Shown here in pieces: positions 14,634 through 20,206 of a DNA stretch of 20,206 nucleotides. A program made the position numbers and the translations under genes. A model generated the notes under the pieces. That model did no database searches. It was not told where the DNA came from and saw nothing but the letters and a program-made list of their open reading frames with translations. The first letter of the stretch is position 1, and every line of letters begins with the position of its first letter. The DNA comes from Eubacterium sp. UBA3782. GTDB lineage: Bacteria > Bacillota > Clostridia > Lachnospirales > Lachnospiraceae. The stretch lies in assembly GCA_002368795.1 (NCBI GenBank), contig DFFG01000046.1:1-20206 (forward strand), given 5' to 3'.

Positions 14634-17600
14634 ATGAAAGGGATAAAGCGTTATCTTGCAGCAATCCTTACCGTATTAATGTTGATGAATGGCATTCAGC
14701 CTGCGTTTGCCGAAGGGAAGGAAGCACCTGCTGCTTCTGTCTCGGTGCAGGAGGAGCAGAAAGCCGCGGAGACAAAGGCCGATGCGAAGGCTGCGGCAGC
14801 GGCCGTTGTGACAGAAGCGCCGGCAGCACCGACTGCGGCATCAACGGCAGCACCGACTGCGGCGCCAACGGCAACGCCGACTGCGGCACCAACGGCAGCC
14901 CCGACTGCGGCGCCAACGGCAGCGCCGACTGCAGTCCCGACAGCTGCCCCGGCCCCGGCATCGACGGAGTCCGTATCTGTGCCGGAAGCGCAGAAAGAGG
15001 AGACTGCCGTTCAGGAGATGCCCGCATCAGCGGCTGAAGATTCCGAAACTTCTGGTGAGGCTGCGACGGCAGATGAGCAGGAAATAACTCCCGCAGCTGA
15101 TGAAACGGAAACAGATGCGGCAGAAGCTGCAGAGCAGAAGGTAGATTCATCCGCGGCCTCAGAGAAAGAAGAGAAGACCGCTTCCGCAAAGGAAGAGGTA
15201 AAGAACAAAGCGGCAAAGGAAGAGGCAGCTGACAAGAAGGATGAGAAAGCAGAATCCGATACCGTCTCTGTGGCGATCAGCAACTCCAACCGGATGTTTC
15301 CGGTGACCAGTCCGGCCGTCGCAACGAAGCAGGCAGACGGGACTTACCTGCTGCACTATACCATGACTGCCAGTGCGGTCCGCGATTTTGCTGCTGTAGG
15401 CACGAAGGAGCAGGCAGAATCCAGCCAGGTCCTGTGGTACCGCAATGAGACTATGCAGGAGAACAACAATGTCTACACCATTCAGGTGCCTTCTCTGAGC
15501 GGATCAGTCAACATGACCTATGCCTCCTACGAAGATGACGGCAGTCTGAAATTCAGAAATACCTGCCAGATCACTTTTGGTGAGACTGGAGAAACTGATG
15601 AAGCGGCAGTCACCCTGAATCCGGCCAATGTGGTCCAGATCGCTGATCAGGAGGCGCTGAAGAATAAGGACAGCGGAGAACCCGAAGATCCGGAAGATCC
15701 CGGCGAGGATCCGGAGAAGGCGGAGACAGTCGCCGTGGAGATCAGCAATTCCAACCGGATGTTCCCGGTGACCAGTCCGGCCATTGCCACAAAGCAGGCT
15801 GACGGCAGCTATGTACTGCACTACACCATGACTGCCGGCGCAGTCCGTGATTTCGCCGCAGTGGGAACAAAGGAGCAGGCAGAGTCCAGCCAGATCCTCT
15901 GGTACCGCAACGAGACCATGGAGGAGAACAATAACGTATATACGATCCAGGTTCCTTCGATCGAGGGTTCTGTGGATATGACCTATGCCTCCTACGAGGA
16001 TGACGGCAGCCTGAAATTCCGGAATACCTGCCAGCTTATATTTGGAGCAGTCAGCGAGACAGAAGAACCGGCAGTGAGCCTGGATCCGGCCAACGTGATC
16101 CAGATCGAGGACCAGGAGGAGCTGAAGCACAAGGGCGGGGATGAGCCGGATGATCCGGATCCGCAGGATGTGATCCCCCTCCAGGTCTACAAGGATGCGT
16201 CAGCATCCTCTGTGTACGGCATGTTTACCGTCATGGACAATTATACAGCAGAGACAGATGGAAAGCTGATCCGACTGCATTTCTATACCACCGCAAACCA
16301 TGATACCTTTGCAGACCGAATGTTCTTCGGCACACTGGAGGACCGGGAGACGGTAAAGGCCTACTATCCCCGGAGTAAGGCGGATAAATCATTTACTGTT
16401 ACGATCAGCGCAGATCAGGCAGGCAAGACGGTGCCCATCGTTATCGGCAAGCCCAGCGGGCAGTGGGTCACGACCCAGCAGCTGTATATGACGATCCCTA
16501 ACAATGCGGTGAAGACAGAGGAGACCATTTCCGAGGCGGATATGGAAGAGGTGACTGAACCGGATCCGGATGTCACTCCGACTCCGACTCCGACACCCAA
16601 GCCGACGCCGACACCCAAGCCGGGCAAGGAAGATCCGGTCATTGCCGATGAAGGCATTTACACCAATGTAGAATATGACCAGGGCGGCAAGATGTTCCGG
16701 ATCGTGGATTGTCTGCTTACTTCGGTCAACGGCAAGATGACTGCGACGATCAAGCTCAGCGGCACAGGTTATACAAAGCTATTCCTTGGAACCGCAGCTA
16801 AAGCGGCGAAGGCGCCTGCATCGAAGGTGATCGTCGGCACGCCGGCAAAGAACAGTGAAGGGAGTGATACCTACCAGTTCAAGGTTCCCGTGTCCTCTCT
16901 GGATACATGGATCCCGCTGGCAGCCTACGGCTCCAAGTGGTACGACCGGTCCTTTATCATTTATTCCAAGGGGATCCCGGTCAACGGAAAGATCGACAAC
17001 AAGAAGAAAGATATCAAAGACGACACGGAGAGCGGGAAAACAAAGCCGCAGGATGATAATTACCAGGATGACAGTCATATCCAGACCAGCGCTGTAGACA
17101 ATTCGGTCTCACTGGCGGACGGAACCTACAAGCCGGACAGCTTCAGCTACAGCGGCGGTACCGGCAGGGCAGTTATCACCTGTACAAAGATCGAAGTCAT
17201 CGGTGGAAAAGCCTATGCAACGATCCAGTTCAGCTCCGGAGGCGGCGGATCCTCAAAGTACGACAGTGTACGTGCGTCCGGTTCGGTGTATACCGGCAAT
17301 AATGTATTTACGATTCCGGTAAAGCTGAATGCCAATAACCTCATTGTGGCCAGGACGACAGCGATGTCCTCACCGCATTGGGTCCAGTACAGTATCTACA
17401 TCGGGCTGGCAGCGGCAGGCGGCGGCTCTGCGGCTTCTACCCTCGCAAAGAATTACGATAAGCTGGATGAGGAAGCGCCGGAGATCACCGGACTGACATA
17501 TAAAGAAGAGATTAAGACACCATACTCCGATCTGCTGAAGATCCACAGTTATGAAGACGGTTATTACCTGATCGAGGTAGATGTCGTCACCGACACGGCA

Positions 17601-18350
17601 AGGGATCCGAAGCGGGGAGGCTCTGCGGCTGCAAAAGAGACGGAGGAAGAGAAGGCACCAGCGGATGAGAGTTCGTCAGGGGATGCGGCAAAGGCTGCAG
17701 AGTCTGGTGATGCTTCTGTAGAGATCCTCGCAGAAGAGGAGGGCGCAGCAAGTGCAGCCCAGCAAGAGGAAGCTCCGGATCTGTATGCCAATAATGTTAT
17801 CAAATACCTTGTGGTGCCGAAGGATGGAGAGGTTCCTGCTGGTATAGAAAGAGAAGCAGTCATCATACAGCAGCCGGCAGACAAAACCTTCCTTACCTCT
17901 GCACCTGCCCTGCATGTGCTTGATGAACTGGAGCTGCTGGATCAGGTCAAGGCAGCCGGCCTTGATGCGGAGACCTCCGAAATGAAGGTCCTTTCAGACC
18001 GGCTCTATGATCCGGAATCAGGGAAGGAACCTGCGGAGGATGCGGTATGGCTCCTGCGTGGGAATGATGATCTGGATCTCAAGAGTATGATCCGCAGCGG
18101 TGTAAACTTTGCAGTGATCGGATCGGATGTCCTTCCTGAGACAGAGGATGCAGTTGATGCCAGTCTGGATATTCTTGGCAAGCTGGATGCCTATACCGCC
18201 CAGATGGATGTTGCCAGCTTCATTGACAGGTCTGATGATGAAAAGAATGAGAAGGCACAGGCAGAGTGGATCAAAGCCTACGGCGTGATCTATGGGGATC
18301 TGGAAAAAGCGGAAGCTCTCTATGAGAAGACTATCCGGGCAGCCGGCTGA
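14634..18350 (+). CDS. Large secreted mosaic protein with NEAT-like modules and a half substrate-binding domain
   Basis: A 1238-residue exported protein. ATG 14634 (GGAGG at 14624-14628) is preferred over an in-frame TTG at 14616 that lies in the terminator T run. It has a signal peptide (cleavage near AFA|EG) and an APTA-repeat plus Glu/Ala stalk to about 205. Two near-identical beta modules follow (about 211-315 and 366-470, each starting ISNSNRMFPVTSP). Next are a YGMFTV...QLYMTIP module (513-625), a Thr-Pro linker (about 647-664), and two modules with NGKMTATIKLSGTGY...WYDRS (671-787) and SGGTGRAVITC...HWVQYSIYI (823-926). These resemble NEAT or Tp47-like surface domains in layout, but I cannot name the family with certainty. 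Residues about 950-1238 align with the N-terminal lobe of the next gene's binding protein and stop after the linking helix, with an acidic Ala-rich insert of about 70 residues. The B12 riboswitch suggests a corrinoid ligand; heme is the alternative. Confidence 0.85.
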   Translation: MKGIKRYLAAILTVLMLMNGIQPAFAEGKEAPAASVSVQEEQKAAETKADAKAAAAAVVTEAPAAPTAASTAAPTAAPTATPTAAPTAAPTAAPTAAPTAVPTAAPAPASTESVSVPEAQKEETAVQEMPASAAEDSETSGEAATADEQEITPAADETETDAAEAAEQKVDSSAASEKEEKTASAKEEVKNKAAKEEAADKKDEKAESDTVSVAISNSNRMFPVTSPAVATKQADGTYLLHYTMTASAVRDFAAVGTKEQAESSQVLWYRNETMQENNNVYTIQVPSLSGSVNMTYASYEDDGSLKFRNTCQITFGETGETDEAAVTLNPANVVQIADQEALKNKDSGEPEDPEDPGEDPEKAETVAVEISNSNRMFPVTSPAIATKQADGSYVLHYTMTAGAVRDFAAVGTKEQAESSQILWYRNETMEENNNVYTIQVPSIEGSVDMTYASYEDDGSLKFRNTCQLIFGAVSETEEPAVSLDPANVIQIEDQEELKHKGGDEPDDPDPQDVIPLQVYKDASASSVYGMFTVMDNYTAETDGKLIRLHFYTTANHDTFADRMFFGTLEDRETVKAYYPRSKADKSFTVTISADQAGKTVPIVIGKPSGQWVTTQQLYMTIPNNAVKTEETISEADMEEVTEPDPDVTPTPTPTPKPTPTPKPGKEDPVIADEGIYTNVEYDQGGKMFRIVDCLLTSVNGKMTATIKLSGTGYTKLFLGTAAKAAKAPASKVIVGTPAKNSEGSDTYQFKVPVSSLDTWIPLAAYGSKWYDRSFIIYSKGIPVNGKIDNKKKDIKDDTESGKTKPQDDNYQDDSHIQTSAVDNSVSLADGTYKPDSFSYSGGTGRAVITCTKIEVIGGKAYATIQFSSGGGGSSKYDSVRASGSVYTGNNVFTIPVKLNANNLIVARTTAMSSPHWVQYSIYIGLAAAGGGSAASTLAKNYDKLDEEAPEITGLTYKEEIKTPYSDLLKIHSYEDGYYLIEVDVVTDTARDPKRGGSAAAKETEEEKAPADESSSGDAAKAAESGDASVEILAEEEGAASAAQQEEAPDLYANNVIKYLVVPKDGEVPAGIEREAVIIQQPADKTFLTSAPALHVLDELELLDQVKAAGLDAETSEMKVLSDRLYDPESGKEPAEDAVWLLRGNDDLDLKSMIRSGVNFAVIGSDVLPETEDAVDASLDILGKLDAYTAQMDVASFIDRSDDEKNEKAQAEWIKAYGVIYGDLEKAEALYEKTIRAAG
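14815..14960 (+). repeat. APTA-coding 12-base tandem repeat
   Basis: About ten imperfect copies of a 12-base unit (GCRCCRACNGCG type) encode APTA/APTV repeats near residues 62-108 of the large surface protein. Such tracts form flexible stalks that span the cell wall. As multiples of three they change length without a frameshift when they slip. Confidence 0.85.
15264..16190 (+). repeat. Tandem 465-bp module duplication
   Basis: The segment encoding ISNSNRMFPVTSP recurs with a period of 465 bases (15276 against 15741). The two proteins are nearly identical over about 105 residues, but many synonymous bases differ, so this duplication looks older than the 660-bp one in the neighbouring operon. 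The acidic linkers between the copies are less alike. Confidence 0.85.
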
Positions 18351-18381
18351 GAGATGAGAAACAGAAATTATGAGGTTTTGA

Positions 18382-19704
18382 ATGAAGAAAAGAGCAATTG
18401 CATTACTTGTATCTCTTGTATTGGCAGGAAGCCTGGGGCTGACTGCCTGCGGCGGAAGCAGTCAGACTGCAGCTGTATCTTCTGGTGTGCAGGAGAGTGA
18501 AGCGGACGCTGAAAAAGAAGCGGAGAGCCAGGGAGAAACAGATACATCTGCTGCCCCGGAGACGGAGAGCAGCGGGGAAGCAGAGACAGCTGCCGCACCA
18601 GCAGCAGATGCTTCCGAGCTTCCTGATTATATGGTCTATGCTCCGGAGGGAGCTCCCGAGCTGGCAGGGAATGCCTATGTCGGGACGTTGGATGTAAAAT
18701 ACGCGAAGCAGTTCGCCGTCTATTATTACGAGAATGGATACAAGATCATTGAGGTCAGTACCGAGGGGGACTACCTTCTGGTCCCGGAAGGGGCTGATGT
18801 CCCGGCAGGAGCAGAAGGCAGCATGCGTATTCTGCAGATGCCGCTGGACAATATTTATCTTCAGGCAACCTTTGCCATGGCACTTTTTACCGCCCTGGAT
18901 GCCCAGGATCACATCAAACTTGTAGGTACCGATGTGGATGGCTGGACCTTTGACGAGCCCAAGGATGCTCTTCAGAGCGGAGAGATGCTGTTTGCCGGCA
19001 ATTACAGCGCCCCCGATTACGAACTTCTGATCAACCAGGGATGTGATCTGGCCATCGAATCTACCATGATCCTCCATGTACCTGAGGTACAGGAGATGCT
19101 GGAGAATATCGATATTCCGGTATTCATTGACCGCTGTTCCTATGAGGAGACATCCTTCGGCCGTTCCGAGTGGATCAAATGCTACGGTGCCATGGTCGGC
19201 AAAGAGGCCGAGGCAGCCGAGTACTACGCAGGGCAGGAAGCTGTGATGGAGGAACTTAACGATTTTGAAGATACCGGATTGACCGTCGCTTTCTTTGCTG
19301 TCAACACCTCCGGCATGATGGTCGTCCGTTCCGGTAAGGATTATGTCATCGACATGATCCGGGAGGCCGGCGGCAGCTACAGCTTTGACAATGTGAAGGC
19401 AGTCGCGGAGAGCAATTCTTCTGTCATTGAGCTTTCGGTAGAAGAGTTCTACGCAAACGCTATGGACGCAGACTACTTTGTGTACAATGCTTCCATGTTC
19501 GCGCCTCTTACGAGCATGGATGATCTCCTGGACAAAAACAAGATCTTCGCGGATATGAAGGCGGTAAAAGAAGGACACGTCTATCAGGTCGGAAGCGACA
19601 TGTTCCAGGCTACGGACCGGATCAGCGTTCTGATTCGTGATTTCCACATCATGCTGACCGGCGGAGATGAGAGCCAGTTCACCTTCCTAACAAAGATAGA
19701 GTGA
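18382..19704 (+). CDS. Class III ABC substrate-binding lipoprotein (probable corrinoid)
   Basis: A 440-residue lipoprotein with lipobox LTAC and the lipidated Cys at residue 23, followed by an acidic Ala/Ser-rich tether to about 80. The rest fits a two-lobe BtuF/FhuD-type (peripla_BP_2) binding protein: first-lobe strands around IIEVSTEGDYLLVPEG, a long linking helix around the SEWIKCYGAMVGKEAEAAEYYAG stretch, then a second lobe (from LTVAFFAVNTSGMM) to the end. GAGG lies 6 bases before ATG 18382, and the gene begins 31 bases after the mosaic protein, so both are on the riboswitch 2 transcript. The ligand is probably cobalamin or a precursor by regulation; heme or a siderophore is possible. 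The matching permease and ATPase are not in the window. Confidence 0.88.
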   Translation: MKKRAIALLVSLVLAGSLGLTACGGSSQTAAVSSGVQESEADAEKEAESQGETDTSAAPETESSGEAETAAAPAADASELPDYMVYAPEGAPELAGNAYVGTLDVKYAKQFAVYYYENGYKIIEVSTEGDYLLVPEGADVPAGAEGSMRILQMPLDNIYLQATFAMALFTALDAQDHIKLVGTDVDGWTFDEPKDALQSGEMLFAGNYSAPDYELLINQGCDLAIESTMILHVPEVQEMLENIDIPVFIDRCSYEETSFGRSEWIKCYGAMVGKEAEAAEYYAGQEAVMEELNDFEDTGLTVAFFAVNTSGMMVVRSGKDYVIDMIREAGGSYSFDNVKAVAESNSSVIELSVEEFYANAMDADYFVYNASMFAPLTSMDDLLDKNKIFADMKAVKEGHVYQVGSDMFQATDRISVLIRDFHIMLTGGDESQFTFLTKIE

Positions 19705-19783
19705 GCCAAAACGAAACAGAATACATGAAGACTGCAGGCTGCAGGGATGGGAGAATAACTCCTGACCTGCGGCCTGTTTTGGC
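19705..19783 (+). terminator. Nested terminator after the substrate-binding lipoprotein
   Basis: CAGGCTGCAGG (19735-19745) pairs with CCTGCGGCCTG (19766-19776) as 11 bp with one G-U. It encloses a small GGAG/CTCC hairpin and is followed by TTTT. An outer GCCAAAAC (19705-19712) matches GTTTTGGC (19776-19783). The outer and inner stems share base 19776, so they may be alternatives. Confidence 0.75.
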
Positions 19784-19834
19784 GCAGCAGGATCAATAAT
19801 TGATTATTGCCCGGCGAAAATTCTTTTTTCAGGG

Positions 19835-19853
19835 GAAAATTCAGGGAATTTTC
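19835..19853. repeat. AT-rich hairpin in the intergenic region
   Basis: GAAAATTC (19835-19842) and GAATTTTC (19846-19853) form a perfect 8-bp inverted repeat with a 3-base loop. No T run follows. It lies between the terminator of unit 2 and the promoter of the next gene, where an operator for a DNA-binding regulator is possible but not shown. Confidence 0.4.
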
Positions 19854-19890
19854 AGAAAGAAAACGATTTATACAAACAGTGACTAAAGCT

Positions 19891-19900
19891 GTGATATACT
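19891..19900 (+). promoter_or_regulatory. Extended -10 promoter of the last gene
   Basis: TGATATACT contains TATACT (19895-19900) with TG one base upstream. No convincing -35 is found at 17 bases. The roughly 100-base leader that follows has a CTCCG/CGGAG inverted repeat but none of the cobalamin-riboswitch hallmarks. Confidence 0.5.
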
Positions 19901-20001
19901 GATAGCAAACGAATGATTTGTCCAGGGAATAATCTGGCCTCCGGGAATCCATGAAACGGAGAACGGGCAAGATCATCAGGCATCAGAAGGAGAACTAGAC
20001 T

Positions 20002-20206
20002 ATGCGGAGCAGAATGACCAGCAGGATCATGACGTTATTGCTGAGCGCAGCACTGCTGGCGGGATCGATACCCTCTGCAGTTATGGCTGCAGAGCCGGCG
20101 CCAGATGCCGGCATCAGCTATGAAATGCAAGATGAGGAAGCAACAGCTGCAGAGGCAGCAGAATCAACAGACGCGTTGAAACCATTTGAAAGTACAGCTG
20201 GCGCAT
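20002..20206 (+). CDS. Start of a secreted protein, cut by the window edge
   Basis: ATG 20002 lies 9 bases after AAGGAG (19987-19992). The 68 visible codons encode a signal peptide (MRSRMTSRIMTLLLSAALLA, cleavage near VMA|AE) and the start of an acidic Ala/Thr-rich linker like those of the other surface proteins here. No domain is visible yet, so the function is unknown. The frame stays open to the end of the window. Confidence 0.8.
   Translation, partial: MRSRMTSRIMTLLLSAALLAGSIPSAVMAAEPAPDAGISYEMQDEEATAAEAAESTDALKPFESTAGA

Noticed and set aside
14815..14960. CRISPR-like repeat array
   Set aside because: The unit is 12 bases, has no spacers and codes in frame for APTA; it is a coding stalk.
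19901..20001. Possible third riboswitch (cobalamin or cyclic-di-GMP) before the last gene
   Set aside because: There is a CTCCG/CGGAG inverted repeat, but no B12 box and no GEMM-type conserved core.

Overview
The window looks like a chromosomal segment from a Gram-positive gut Clostridium relative, most likely Lachnospiraceae. The evidence is strong GGAGG-type ribosome sites, very large secreted proteins with Ala/Glu-rich linkers, GLUG, FIVAR-like and fibronectin-like modules, an ECF transporter, and moderately high G+C. All genes run on the + strand. The theme appears to be capture and import of cobalamin (vitamin B12) or a related corrinoid. No experiment is available here, so the ligand is inferred from two cobalamin riboswitches and from protein families.

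Unit 1 (about 43-14268): an extended -10 promoter is followed by a cobalamin riboswitch (95-310), an intrinsic terminator (324-367) and a structured GC-rich leader. The genes are then: (i) a 1410-residue membrane-anchored protein that joins a DUF4430 domain (related to the transcobalamin C-terminal domain) to an alpha/alpha-toroid resembling the intrinsic factor/transcobalamin alpha domain; (ii) a possible 30-codon ORF; (iii) a membrane-anchored FecR-like + DUF4430 protein; (iv) EcfT; (v) a fused double ATPase EcfA-A'; (vi) a CbrT-like S component; (vii) a second, divergent EcfT; (viii) a 1208-residue secreted protein with two near-identical DUF4430-like modules, each carrying an EF-hand-type loop. 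A strong hairpin ends the unit after gene (viii).

Unit 2 (about 14317-19783): a second promoter, cobalamin riboswitch and terminator control two secreted proteins. The first is a 1238-residue mosaic with an APTA-repeat stalk, several NEAT-like or Tp47-like beta modules, and what looks like only the first lobe of a substrate-binding protein. The second is a complete class III substrate-binding lipoprotein. No FecCD permease or BtuD-type ATPase is in the window. The unit ends in a nested terminator.

Unit 3 (from about 19895): an extended -10 promoter and the first 68 codons of another secreted protein, cut by the window edge.

Working model (inference): when B12 is scarce, both riboswitches allow read-through. 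Surface proteins then bind the corrinoid through transcobalamin-like and NEAT-like modules and pass it to the ECF complex (Unit 1) or to the lipoprotein for an ABC importer encoded elsewhere (Unit 2).
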